Source of the DNA: Aquila chrysaetos chrysaetos
Taxonomy: Eukaryota > Chordata > Aves > Accipitriformes > Accipitridae
DNA length: 64,000 bases
Direction: 5' to 3'
Assembly: GCF_900496995.4 (NCBI RefSeq)
Contig: NC_044011.1
Location: forward strand, 26,320,041-26,384,040
In this document: piece by piece, positions 26,401-39,399 of the stretch
Layout of the letters: each line of letters starts with the position of its first letter
Numbering within the stretch: position 1 is the stretch's first letter
Notes under the pieces: generated by a model
Seen by the model: the letters and a program-made list of their open reading frames with translations, nothing else
Database searches by the model: none
Told to the model about the DNA's origin: nothing
Position numbers and translations under genes: made by a program

Positions 26401-29400
26401 TGTGTATTCACTTAATTTGATATTCTATGTAATAAATGAACATTGTTGAAAGTAATGGAAAGAACTGTTTGTAATGCTGTGCAGATATGACTGGAAATAC
26501 AATTTTTTTGCCAAGTTAAATTAAAACATTTCCTCAAGCTTAAAAAAGTCCAAAATTTAACTGTGGTCATTCATATGAGCGGTGGAGTAGGACTACGCTT
26601 GTTTAAAGAATGAGTTGTGTAAGTGTTAGTACAATAAAGGAGATGGAAGATCAGCAAAGACCTTAATTGTTCTCTCATTCTTTGTAACTTATATCAGGTT
26701 TCCTTTTCACAGTTAAATGTTTCCAAGTTAAGATGAAAAAGAATATGAGATGGAGTTGCTTTTCTTATGTGATTTGGAAACCTTTATAGCTGGTGGGTTT
26801 TGTTGAGGAATTTCAAAGAAAATATGTCTTCATTAATATCTTTGTGCAGCTATACTGAAGTATAACTCATTGATTGTTTGTACTCACTTCCAATTAATTT
26901 TTTTTTTTAAAAGGAGTTTTTAAGTAGTAGTTGTATTTCCAAGCAGAGAGAGATTCTAGTCTGAATGATGGACTATATTGGTATATTATTTAAAGCATTC
27001 ATTATCTGATAAATATTCCACCAAAATACAGTCTGGTTGTTATCTTCTGGTTTCTTAGCTGTGTACAGTATAGTGACCCATAGTGTGTGTACATGTGCAC
27101 ACATGTCTGTGTGAGAGAGATAAATGATTGCTAATTATGATACAGTTTCCTTCCTCTGTTTCATGTGATAGTATTTTGGTAGCAAACTATATCAGGGTGC
27201 TTATAGTACATGAATGTGCAGAGTTTTTAAATGTAGCTCGTGCCGGATCTTAACTAATCATCAGTCTGTTGATGATCTTTGCCAAACAGGCAAGTTTAAC
27301 TGTCCTATATAAGCCCTAGTAATATTGTTTTGTCTTCCTCATGCTTAAAACTGCAAGGTTGGTCATAAGCTTCCTCTTTTGGATACACTTCGAAGTCAGG
27401 TTTATATCATGTGTCAAGCACAGTAAGGAACTTTGTGCATGTGTTTTTTATCAGCTTAGCAAAGCACTGCCAGGAATGTTGCTGCATCTTGCAAAAAGAG
27501 TTGTTGTGAAGGGGGTGAGGTTTAAAAAAAATTTAAAGAATTACAAATGTGAAATATTTGAAGGTTATAAAGTCAAGCTTAGAAAAGAGTTACCTGGTTA
27601 TTTGATCCAGTGAATCTGCATTAGGTTCATATTTAATGCAGATGAGATGTTTCTCCATGACACCTTTGCTTCATTCACTGCAGAGGACACAGTTTATGTT
27701 CTTGGTTCCTGTGCAGGAATAAAACAGAAGGCAATTTTCTGCACAGCTGAACTGAGAAGAAAGTCTGCATCTCAACTTGATCTTGGTCTTGACATGCTTA
27801 CATAAAGTGCTGGGGTCTGAGGTTGTTGATTCACCTCTATTCCTCCCCCTGTTCACATAAGCCAACACAAAAGGTGCACATAAGCGGTAGTTAGTGTCAC
27901 ACAACACGCAAACAGATCCCCACATAGATGTAGTGATATGAAAAATATTAAACCAGAAAATATTCCACACTGCTGTTAATACAGTCCTGTTTGTGTAAGT
28001 TGTGGATGTAGGAAGGGACTGTGAGTCTAAATAGCTTTTCTTCTGAAAATGAAAAGAAGTGCTTTTTTCACTTACAGCATAATTAGCTATTACAGGATAA
28101 TTACCTCTTAATTATCTTCATGATAAAAGCAAGCAATATATACAGATACAGTGAATGCCCTATAGAAAAGGCAGAGCAGTGCACTATGCATCTCAAATTT
28201 TATAATAAATTGCCAGATGCTCCCAATAAGCTGGAACCCTGATGCAGCCAAGCAGTTACTTCTAGTGTGGATTGCCATTTCTTTTCTCCATCACATAACA
28301 GATGGCAGCTAATCCATTGCGAGAGTGAGGGAAGGCAGTTGCATCCCTTTAAAAAAAAATTAAAAAAATACAAATGCTTCAGGAGAAAGATCTTATACAC
28401 TGGATGATACAAAGCAGCTAGCCATTGTAGATCACAAGTTATTTGTTGGGTTTTCTTGGGGGGGGGGGGGGGTTGCTTCTGGTGTGCTTTTCTCTTGGAA
28501 AAAAACTCAAGGTGAGGAGGATGTGGTGGTATATCTGCTGAAAGTTGAGAGCCTTACGATGTTGGCTTTACTCCCTCCAAAGCAGCAAACTTGCTGCTGT
28601 TCTCCATCACCTGTGTGATGTGTGAGCTCTTTGTTTTGGGTTAGTTCTTATGGTGGCTTTTTTTTTTTTACCTGCCATTTTATTTCAGGCTGCTCCTGAT
28701 GGGCCTAAGATCCCTTTGACATCTGTCCCGTCTAGAGGAAGGCAGCAAAGCCGGCCGGTGGCTCACCCCGCTGACAGTTGTAGTTCATTGCCAATGAAGC
28801 AGCAGGTCTCATGTCCTCAGCAAGCTCACAGAGCACTAACCCCTTGTTTTTTAGATAAGCGATATCCAATTTTGCAGACAAGCAATGTGAAGCACACAGC
28901 GCGTATCCAGCCAAAAGCCACACGGTGTTACCCCCTTGGCTAACGAGAGTGAGATTGTTATTTCCCTGAACGTGTAGAGTACAGCAGTAGGAATACCATG
29001 TCAAGGAAAATTAAGTTAAGGCAAATCCCAAGGACTGCAGCGCTGGCTGTGCTCCACCTTGCTGTGCTCCATATTGGCACGTGCTTGGATGTGGCATGTT
29101 CATTTAGCATAAGCTGCATCCATTTTGGGTGAGAATGAAGCAAAAGTGTCTGCTTGAAACTACCACCAGGAAACTTCGCTACAGTTTCCTCTTTCCACCT
29201 CCCATCCTCCCCTCCCTTCGTGACCATATTTGGCAACCACTGCCAGTTCAGCAATACAAATTTAAGGCTGTAGGATTATCAGCTTTGGAAAAATAGGTGG
29301 GAAAACTGGATATCTATTTAAAAAAGGGGTTGGGAAGAATAATTTCTGTTGTTGCGCAGGGAGGAGGAGTAAATGACCCCTTACACTCCTTTGCAAAACA

Positions 29401-30381
29401 CAAACACAGTATTTAGCCTGACAGAGTCCACTGATGCTTCGGGAGAAGCTGCAGTTGCATTTTTAAGGATTGGTCCACGCATACAGACTCTCCCTCAGAA
29501 GACTCGCAGTCTCGCTGCTGCAGCCAGCACGCCACCATGGCCGGTTTACTGGTGCAGCACTTAGCAGTTTTGCTTCCTTGTCTGCGGTGTGGAGGTGGCA
29601 GATGAAGCTGTGGATGTTGCAGTGAGCTGGGATGTCTTTGCGCTTGTTTCAGCCTTGGCCAGGGGCATGCCGTGTTTGCCTCTGCTTTCCTGTTTAACAG
29701 AAAATCAGAACAGCGGTATCGTGCCTGACCCAGTGTTCCCAGCAGTCATGAGCTGGGTCTACCTAGAGCATACTGGGGGAAGGGGCCAGGCAGATAGTGA
29801 GAAGCCTCCTTGTTATCCTGTACCAGTACTGCATTCCCAAAGGTGCTCCCGGTTTACTCATCACTGTTAACGAGCCATTACCCTCCAGCTGTCTGAGGCC
29901 AGGAATCTGGGATAAGTGGTAGGCACTTGCAAATTGCCTTTTAATGAAAGTTGTGAGGTTATTTCCATAACCCAGGTTTGTTTGCACTAGCCCTTTAAAA
30001 TCTGATCTTTGTAAAACCCTAAAGAGTGACCTTTTGGTAGACTGTTAAAGAGTATTTTTGAGTAAGCTTTTCCCTTTTACTTCTCTTATTTCCCTACAGT
30101 CAATTGCTTCAGCAGATATGGATTTGAATCAGCTGGAGGCTTTTCTCACTGCCCAAACTAAAAAACAAGGTGGCATCACATCAGATCAAGCTGCAGTCAT
30201 TGCAAAATTTTGGAAGAACCACCGAATAAAGATCCGTGAGAGCCTGATCAATCAAAGCCGTTGGGATAATGTCTTGAAAAACATGAACTGGCGAGTGGAT
30301 CTGAAGTCACAGTCAAGACACAAGGATCAGATAAACACTCCTGTTGCAATAGTTGAAATGGAACTGGGGAAAAATGGGCAG
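7421..30381 (+). CDS. COMMD1: COMM domain-containing protein 1, partial (exons 1-2)
   Basis: COMMD1 is a subunit of the Commander/CCC complex in endosomal recycling. It also affects copper export through ATP7A/ATP7B and limits NF-kB activity. Exon 1 (7421-7621, 67 codons) and exon 2 (30100-30381, 94 codons) join in phase 0 and give the first 161 residues. These match mammalian COMMD1, including ITEELLRGQLYPE in exon 1 and LEAFLTAQTKKQGGITSDQA in exon 2. The helical N-terminal domain and the start of the COMM domain (WRVD onward) are present. The final segment, about 35 residues in mammals, was not found and probably lies downstream. The N-terminus has a short proline-rich insertion. The human copper ligand Met110 is Ile here, while both histidine ligands are kept. 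Confidence 0.93.
10540..10551 (+). repeat. Poly(C) run, 12 bases
   Basis: Uninterrupted C homopolymer in COMMD1 intron 1. Confidence 0.9.
16185..16222 (+). repeat. TG microsatellite
   Basis: Dinucleotide TG repeat with a short TA interruption. More scattered TGTG follows to about 16262. Confidence 0.9.
17333..17354 (+). repeat. Poly(A) run, 22 bases
   Basis: Uninterrupted A homopolymer followed by taataaaa. It could be the tail of an old retrocopy, but I recognise no gene-like sequence before it and no flanking duplication. Confidence 0.85.
22689..22715 (+). repeat. TTTA tetranucleotide microsatellite
   Basis: About six tandem copies of ttta/attt in COMMD1 intron 1. Confidence 0.9.
28458..28472 (+). 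repeat. Poly(G) run, 15 bases
   Basis: Uninterrupted G homopolymer in COMMD1 intron 1, about 1.6 kb before exon 2. Confidence 0.9.
30100..30381 (+). CDS. COMMD1: COMMD1 coding exon 2
   Basis: Ninety-four codons, starting SIASADMDLNQLEAFLTAQT and ending VEMELGKNGQ, with a tttccctacag acceptor and gtaagc donor, phase 0 at both ends. It carries residues equivalent to human His101 (His108 here) and His134 (His141 here). The Met110 equivalent is Ile117, codon atc at 30247-30249. Confidence 0.96.
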
Positions 30382-31271
30382 GTAAGCTTTCTTTTGCAAA
30401 ATATGTAAATCTGTTTTAGCTACATACGTGCTGAGGGATTTTACCTATTGCCGAATTCACTGCATCCAAATCAAGTCAGTGTATTTTTCACCACTGGGCC
30501 CTTGATGTACCTGAATTCGTGATCCATCTTTGGACAGAAGGGTATGTTCTGGGTGGTGAATGCAATTTTTACTTGTGTTATATCTTCATATGTGTATTGA
30601 CAGCTCTTCTTACGTTAAGCTTGGAAAATCTGAGGATGTAGAAATTAAACATAAAATCAGCCATACTAGCAGTTATATTAAAATTATATTTGGTTCTATG
30701 CACTGCAAAGTCAATTGGTCTTTTTTTTTTTTCTTTTCTAATCAAATACTAAAATTAGGTAATATCTGCAAAGTAGAAGCTGAAAAAGAATAAAGTTCCC
30801 AAATTATAAATGATCAAGCATCCTTTACATTTTAGGATAAATGAGGGGAAAGACTCCTCTTTATTTTACATAACACCTATTTTCATGTTACAAGTACATC
30901 TTTATTACCAGTCATATTATGCAATCTGGTCTTATCTGCCTGAAAGAGATATATAGTTCTGTCAGTACTGAACACTGCACTTCTTTTTAATTTTTATAAT
31001 TCATATGAATGTACAACTAAAGGCACAGCTTCCCATCCTCAATTTTTCTTCTTCTGACAGAAAATGTGTTTCAGTTTGGTATCTTTCCTCTGCAATGTGG
31101 TAGAGAATCTTAAAACCTCATTTCTTAGCAGTAGCTACTGCAGATCATACCATGAGCTAGTTTTGGGGGTTTGATGTCAGTAGTTAACATTTAGTATGTT
31201 TCTTTGGATTTTGTAATATTTTAGTAGCTTATAGCAAAGAGTACCTGGATTAGATACACCTAAAGAAAAAT

Positions 31272-31318
31272 TTATATACACACAGACATACACACACATA
31301 TATACACACACACCCCCC
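31272..31318 (+). repeat. CA/TA-rich microsatellite
   Basis: Imperfect alternating purine-pyrimidine repeat (tatacaca...) ending in a C run. Confidence 0.85.
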
Positions 31319-34300
31319 TGGAGTATACCTATGCAGAATGCATGATTAGCTGAAACTGTGTGGCTATTCCAAGGCTGGAATGAAAGTACAAGTAGATTGG
31401 GATCCTACTGAGACAGGAGATATTGTTGAAGTTATTCTGTTAGTCCATGTTTCCTCTCAGTCTTCGAAAACTTAGCCTTCCTAAGTGCTGACCCTCTGCC
31501 TTCCACTCGTGTATCTCTACAGTGACTAAAACAAGAATGGTGTGTGGTTTTAGGTTTTTGCCCAGCCTCAAAAAAGTGGAGTTTTCTGTTCAGGATCTTG
31601 AGATTGGAAATAATTATGTTCTATTAGTAACAAATGGAAAAAGTTAAAAAAAAAAAAAAGTTACAGTGAGTACATTAGAATGAGTACATTAGTGAGCAAA
31701 TGGGGAAAATACCCATGTTTAATGAAAAAAAAAAAAATCCTTAACTCAGGATCGCTGTTGTATTTCATAAGGGAATTAGGTAGTTAGTGACTCTTGTTTT
31801 GAAATTGTTTTTTTTCTCTGGTAATGGATTATTACGGTAACATCAGTCAGCAAGTACATTTATATTTCTTCCACCCTGTGCAGAGAGAGAAAGGGGATGT
31901 GAACATGAAGGATGAATAGACATTTCTGAGACACTGTAATTTCTCTTACCAAAGAGCCCCACAACAAAAGCAGAATGAATTATTTTAGCAGTGCAGCTTC
32001 ATATTTCAAAGGGAAGTGGTTGTGTGAATGGATTTTTTGAACTGCCATCAGACATAACTTTTGCCTCCTTTGCTGAGGACAGTCCAGTAGTGAGCTGTTG
32101 GCAAGTCTGACTATCAGTGCGAATAAGGGTATTAGACCAGTGCCTACAGAAGTAATCATGGACTAATTAGGATTGTCACCACTTGAGTCAAAATTGTCAT
32201 TTATTTTAAGGCGCTGCGGTTTCATGTAGTCTTTAGCTTTGGTTTAAATAGGTTTTCTGCTGCAAAGCTTTTGGCTGAGGCAGTTCACAGCATGCTCATG
32301 AGATGGGCTGAGGCACGGGAGTTGGGGGAACCCTGGGACTGAAGCAGCAGCAAGTGGGTTGCCAGAACAATTAATCCAGCCCTCAGCCTCTTCCCACCTG
32401 TGTTCGGGCACGTCCTGGAAAGATGTTCACAGAGACTGCTACCGGAGGTTGAACAAGTTGTTCTTGCACACCGGATGCAGCCCACAAACTTAAACCCATC
32501 AAGTTTTATAGCCTTTATATGTATTTTTACTTTATCATTAGCACACTTATATCTGTTCTAGATCTCAAGTTTTGTAGCACGTCAAATACACATATGCTGG
32601 TGCCTTTCTGAAACTTAACAGAGAGAACATCTTTTCTAAAAGGTTGTCAGTCATAGATGTGATTTGGAAAAAAGTGAAGATCTGGATTTGTAGAAGAAAG
32701 CTGGCTGATGATTCAGGAGTAAATTATTCAGAACAGACTGTTTTCATTTGGACACTTGATAACAGGGGAGTATACAAATGCATTGGTGTGTAATGAATTG
32801 ATGTTAATATTTCATATGTTTCAACAGAAGCAAAGGAATGCTCTGTAGAAAACGTACCTTTCCAGAATTTAAAGTCACTCTGATTCTTCTCTGTGTCTCT
32901 GGACTGGATTTAGATCTCTGCCCAGCAGAAGGCCAGGCAGTTTGGTGGAGTGTCTGCTCCTTCTGCTTCAATAAGTAACCTTGCTTTCTGCTTGCCATCT
33001 CTGAGTTTTAATCGGTCAATTCTTTCATGATGGAAAGACTGTATGCGTAAGAACTAATACAGCTAGAAATGGGGAATTTGAAGTGACTGGTTCATAAATG
33101 CCAGTAGGCCAAGTTTACATGAATTACGTCAAATTTCGTGAATGTTTTCTGATGGAAGAGAGATGTTTCTGGGTTTGAGAATGCATTACAACTTGCATGC
33201 ATTAATTCTTACTATCCTTGGAATTATTCATATTAGAAAAAAATGAACCCTTTCCTCTTAATTGCTCTTAAAAACACTCCTAATGAGAAACATTCAGAAA
33301 TACTGGTGCTCCAAACTTCGGAAAGTTTGGTTCAGGATCTGTAACTTGCAGTTGGAACTCTTTTTCTTGGGTAAAGATTTTACAGTGACATTTAAAGTTT
33401 CCTTTATGCTGGTGATGTAGTCTTTATACATCCTGGTTAAAGGCAGATGAACATGCTAGCCATGAAGTACTCTGCTTTGAAAGCCCATTTTCTTTAACAA
33501 TATGACTGAAAATAAAATCCTAAAGCAGTTGCACTTTAGCCTGCATTTGCCTTCATCTGTTCATGATATTCAGTGCTCATCACTGCCAGTTCATTCTTTC
33601 CTTTTGAACAGCCCATCTTTTCTTTTGCACAATGGTTTTATCCTCCTGTATCTCCATACCTTGCTGGCTTTCTCTTAAAACATCTATAGATCCCTGCCCC
33701 CTTCTTTATGTCCTTTTTAATCTTGTTCTCCCTCTCGGAGCATCGCTGTAAAGCTCTTTTGGCATGAAATTTCAACCGGACACGAATCTGCCGGGAGGGA
33801 CAGTGGAGTGAGCTGGAGAGTCGCCCTTCTCGTGCCCTTCCTGCCCCACTGCGTCAATGCTGCTCCATATGGTGAACAGGCGCTGCTGTGCAGGTTACCT
33901 GCAGATTTCAGTCACAAACTTATATCTGACCTTGTAATTAATAGAAAATAAATGCATTGGTTTTGCACTGTGGCTTTGCATTAAGATATATTTAAATTTG
34001 TTTTATGGCCTTTGTCATGTTATTTTCCTTATGAAATGTGCCTCTTTCCCTTGGGACTGTGTTATTCCCACTAGTATTCTGGGCTGATTTGCCAATAAGT
34101 TTTACTTTCTTGCAGTGTTATTTATTTTGCAGTTTAATATCTGAGACTGATCAAATATTATAGATTAGCCTAGGTATTTGCTCTTGGCTTTTATGCTTGA
34201 ACTTATTTGCAGAGTGGGTATTTTCACGTGCATTTCTTTTCAGTGTTTAAGATAATTGTAATCCATGGAATAGCACTTTTATTGGTGTTTTGTGGGATGT

Positions 34301-37300
34301 TAAGCATGTTTTATCAGCAAAGAGTATTTTCTGCCCTAATTTAACATGAAGACTGGGATTCCACTGTAGGATTCTTCCCAGAAAGACCTGAGGAAATCGC
34401 ATCAGGGTTATGGATTAGAGGTTTTTTTCCCAAAACATTGTATATCTCTTCTCTTTCCTTTCTTAAAACATCTACCTCACAGAGGTGTCATAAAACTTAG
34501 TTAATAGTATACGGTAGCTAAATACTACTATATAGCAAATACTAAGAGCCACAGTATAAGTTAAGAAATTAGGATCATTTCTTTCAAATTTAAGGGCAAA
34601 AGCAGCCTCTCATTCCATATCATTTTTCTGAAGTCTGAAATCACCAGCGATATGTAACTTCATATAAAACAAACATCTTTCTTTAAAGAATGGGCAAACA
34701 TTAGTAATAGACTTTTGATAAATTGGAAATCTAATATTTGCTAGTTCTGACTGTATTTTGATTGTCACTTGAAACTCTCACCAGTGAGACAAATACTTTC
34801 TGATGAAAGGACTTACCTAGATGAAGTGATGCTTTGCCAGTGCAAGAACTTACCTGATACTGAAAAAGTTAAGAACTGTCAGCTCACCTTAGGTATATTA
34901 TGTCTGCTCTCTACTAATGGCTGTGCCCAGACCTTGGTAATTCCAAGGAAATTATAATAATTCAGGTAATAATTCTGATAATTCAGGTGCAGAAAGAATT
35001 CATAATGAACGAAGACAATTGTCATGTGCTATATGTAGGAGGTAAAATGCTATCAGGATTTTGAAGGTCTGGAGCTTGAAATTTCATCAACTTTTAGTTT
35101 GTATGATGGTGAAGATTTTATTCTTTTAATGTTCTGGGAAGGAGTGAAGTAGGTCTCAAAGTAAACTTTTGGGAGATCAGAATTGTTTCTGACTTGTTAA
35201 TTATGTATATTCTACACAAATTTGGTTGCAATTTGTATCGAGCATGCTATAAACGAGTGACAAGCTGAATTCATGCACGTTGACAAATATTAAAATTGAA
35301 CATGCTTTCACAGTGTAATAAAAAAAAATCTTAGGATTTAGCATCTATAAATCTCATTACCTTGCTAGGATTACAGACTAAATGCTGCTGAGGATCTGTT
35401 GGTGTTTTGCGCATTTTTGTAAGCACGGGTCTCTTGGTTTCCCTAGGCTGCAGTTATCTCCAGCAATAGCTTTCACTACTGAAGAAAGGTCAGATCAAGA
35501 AAACGTCATGAGTAAACTCATGCTATAGGGAAGAAGGATTATGGCTGCGCTTGCTTTTGCCTCTGTGTGACTCCAGGTCAGGCTGCTTCAGAGCTATCAC
35601 TGAAAATAACTTCAGATAATGGACTTCCAGTCCTTTTTATGTAGGATCTTCTCTGAAAAGACAGACCGCCTTTTGTAGGATATTGGTATGAGCAAAGCGA
35701 TGCTTGGGGGGATGAAAAGCAGTTCTAGGTACCTGAACCAAAATAAGGGCAGCCTGCCCTGTGAAGGGGAAGGAAAAACAACCACCAAACCATTTTTCCT
35801 TTCCAGCCTTAATCCGTTTTAATCTTTGTAGTTACTAACATTATTGGAAATATTGTTCCAGTCAAAAATGGGAAAACGTGGGCATTTAGAAGCCAAATCG
35901 ATCAACTTAACTGCAATGGGCTTAATACTTTTATGTGATTAAAAATATAAAACCCGGTAAGTAGAAGTTAGTGGAAAAAAATCACCTTTGTGGCCAAGCT
36001 GAATGTAATCACTTGAGCTTTTGTTCACCTTGGAAATTTATGAGCTGAAGGGAACAGTTACATAAGGCAGCACAGTGCAAAAGCAAATAAAAACCAGAGA
36101 GGGCAACGGGTCACTCGGTACAGAGAAAACTGGAACACAGTTGACTGACTTAACTCAGTTATTTCCTTAATCCTCTGCATGGCACTCTCTGTAGTCCTTT
36201 GCTTCAACAGTTCAATTTTTTTGTCACCTTCTCCTGAAAGCAAAGTGAAATTTGGGGAACAAGAAGAGAATTTTGTTGTTTGTGGCTCTTGGGATTTTTA
36301 AGTGTAATATGTTACAGAGATAAGAGCATTAAATTGAGATATTAAATAACTGTCCAACTCGAATTGTCACTTTTCCACTGTATGTATTTGACAATATTTT
36401 TCATGAGTACCTCATCTGTTCATCCTATACGAAGCAAGGGTATTCTGCAATTAGTGGTACTAACAGTTTCCATACTTGTTTATTTGTGCCATGTATATAC
36501 GCATACGGGTGTGCAGGTGCACACACACATATATTCCTTGTCAGTTTTTACTCCGGAACTGGATTTGCTGCAGTAGTTAAATAGACTAATTTAAGTGAGA
36601 CATAAATATTTTTTTATTGTAGCTAAGTTCAGGGTATTATGGGGAGAATTCTAGATTAATTGAAGGTGAGCTGTATGAAGATAAATGTTATTGTAACAAT
36701 GCGTATTTACTGCCTTTTGTCTGCCTAAATTCAGATTCAGTCCTGGACGCTTGAATTTTTTTACTGTCTTGCAAAATATATTGAGGTCTTGGACATTATG
36801 ACAGGGAACTTGCCATCTGCTATGTATCTCATGCGATCAACAAATATTTTGCAATCTAACATCAATCTGGCATTCTCATGCAGCAATAAAATGTTGTGTA
36901 GCTTTGATGAAACACCTTCCAGAGCCATCTCTTGCAGCCTTGGGATACAGACTACGACAAAGCTGGGACAGGGGCAGCTGGGTTCAACAGACCTGTCTGT
37001 GGAAAATTGTCTCCAGCAAATGCATTTCATCACTCAGCTACAGCTTTTTCTGGAATTGGCACTACACACAAGTTAGTCAGAAGGACCTGTTCTTTCTCCT
37101 TCTTATCATCCCTATGTTATCCCTGTCTGCTCATGGCTTTTCTGGAAGTCCTTGCCGTGGTTTTCTACCAGCTCCCTTATCCCCCGAAGTGGTTGGTACA
37201 CTTTTGGAACCTACCCTTAGCTAACAGCCCTCAGTCCTCATCCTGGCTCCCCTACTGAAAGCATTTCTATAACTTTTCAACCTTTTCTTTGCTATTCCTG

Positions 37301-39380
37301 CAGTGCTAGGGTAGGTTACCCTGAGAGTTTGTGGCAGTGCATGCTTTGAGATCTTCAAGACTCAAGCTGGATACAGTCACTGTGGTCAGACATATGGTCA
37401 GGGTCTCTGCCACTACAGACCTGAGCATTTAGCCTGCAGACTTTCAGGTGAAACGGATGGTTTCATGCTCCTTGTTTAAACCAGTCGCTGTGTGCATTTC
37501 AGTTCCTTCTCTATTCACCGAACCTCATGTGGAAGATGGAGCTAACAGCATGCTACTGTTGCTTTTGTACTTAGTGCTTTAGTTTAGTCTGAATGTGTCA
37601 ACTTCTGGGTCAGGAAATTGGGAGTCCGGTTTCAGCAGAGAGAGAGAGAGGTTGTTTGGGAACTGTGACACTGAATGTTGGGGGGGGGGGAGCTGAGAAA
37701 AGCTGACAGCATTTAAAGAGAACACATTGCAGAGGCTGGATGCAAAGATGGCTGATGAGCATCAAAACTTCCACAGCTCTGGCTCTGTTCTCTAATTTAG
37801 ATTCCTGTGTCACTAATGAGCTTAGAGGATGATTATGAGTTTCTTGCGCTTCCTCATCACTTTGCATTAACTGGGTAATTCAGAGACCCTAAATTGCATG
37901 CCCCCCCATCACCAAAGGAATTGCTCAATCTGAGGCAAGTTGGCAGAGCTGTTTCAACATGACACTTGCACTACTGCTGTCATGTAAATAATCACAGACA
38001 ACTCCACTGTCCGTGCAATCACCCACCACCATGGACTTGGAGTTGTATAGAGACTGACTGCAAATATACAAATTAGAGCGTTGTATTTGCACAAAATGCC
38101 ATGTGCAGACTGGCACCATTTGGCTGCATGACCTTGCTCTTAAACAAGCCTAGTCAGAGCTTTTGCCTTCTTCAGAGCACACGGCCTGGAGCCTGGGTCA
38201 CTGCCAGAAGGTAGAGGAGCATTCTCACATCTACCAACCAGCTAGAGATTCAGCCTTGCTGCAGCAAACCCAGGCTTTGAGATGAAACGTAGCATAAGGC
38301 TTGCAAAGATGGGGCTTTAATGTATGAAGTGGAAAGTCTCTGGAGATTTGCAGAAAGTGAGATAAAACTGAAATGGAAAAGGTGGATTAAAAAATACCAC
38401 CATTTCTCATTTTACTAATACCAAGCCTGGGGCAGGAGGCAGAGGGGACCACACTTGGCCAATGTGATCAATTCCTGGCTTATTAAAAAGCAGCTTTGCA
38501 ATGCAAAGATTGGGTCTATTTGCTGCCATGTTCCCAACTGTTGAGGACCCAGAGAGAGCATTGGCTGATGTAAGGCCTCCTGGGGTAAATATATAGGAGT
38601 TAGTGATTTCTTCTGGCACTGCCCACCTTTTGTAAAACCAGCAGCATGTAGTTTGGGTGTGAAAGTGAATGTGGTCTGTTTTCTGAATTAATTTATCTTG
38701 GGATAGATATATTTTGTTAAATATAGTTACCCTGGGAGGCCTTCAAGGAAGGGGAACATGGTTGAAGGACCAAAAATTGTAATCTCCGTTAGCTGCTTTT
38801 TAACAAAAGTAAGAAGTTTTGTGTGATTCTCAAAAAAACATTTTAAAAAGGGGGAGTTTCTTTGCTGGAAATCAAAGCGACTGACCTCTTTGTGTCTTAG
38901 CTCTGGTGTTGCTGGCCATCTGTGTTCTTCAGAGGACTTGGATGTCAACATTAGCAAGTAATTTGTTCTTAGAAAACTCAGGAAGAAAAAGGAGTTGTTA
39001 TGAACATAAGTGCCCACTGCATTGGCTGACAAAGCATCTTGTTTTTAGAGGCCTAGCTTGGCCAAGTACATTTAAAATTGCTTTGCCAGTTGGCCAGCCT
39101 TCCCACTCTTGACACTATGCCACGTTGCCGCTGAAAAACACTTTGGAGATCCTTCCAGGTTTGTCATGATCTCTTTTGAGATCCCTGAATATTAGCGTTC
39201 AGGGGTGTAAATAAGAACAGCTTCTTACTTAATTTAGTTTAATTAGGAAGAGCTGCTGTCGGAGAAGGTGTCAGAAGATATAAAATTGGAAAGCTGGCAC
39301 ATAACTGGGGAGAAATGCTTGTAACTTACACCCTTCTTTGCTGCTTAATCTTTTGGATTCTCTTTATTCTGTCTTAAAAA

Positions 39381-39399
39381 ATATATATACACACACACT
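39381..39399 (+). repeat. Short TA/CA microsatellite
   Basis: Alternating atatatat then acacacac in COMMD1 intron 2. Confidence 0.8.

Larger units (their letters stand above)
7622..30099 (+). other. COMMD1: COMMD1 intron 1
   Basis: A 22.5-kb intron, mostly AT-rich. Apart from the simple repeats listed separately, it has a CpG-enriched patch at 19.48-19.77 kb and many small open frames with no recognisable similarity or splice context. I see no nested gene and no clear transposon in it. Confidence 0.8.

Noticed and set aside
28687..28940. Possible exon after the ttttatttcag acceptor in COMMD1 intron 1
   Set aside because: The peptide has no recognisable similarity and there is no clear donor, so the acceptor alone is not enough.
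36904..36915. Short CSFDET-like peptide as a candidate for the COMMD1 last exon
   Set aside because: The flanking residues do not match the COMMD1 C-terminus, and there is no suitable acceptor.
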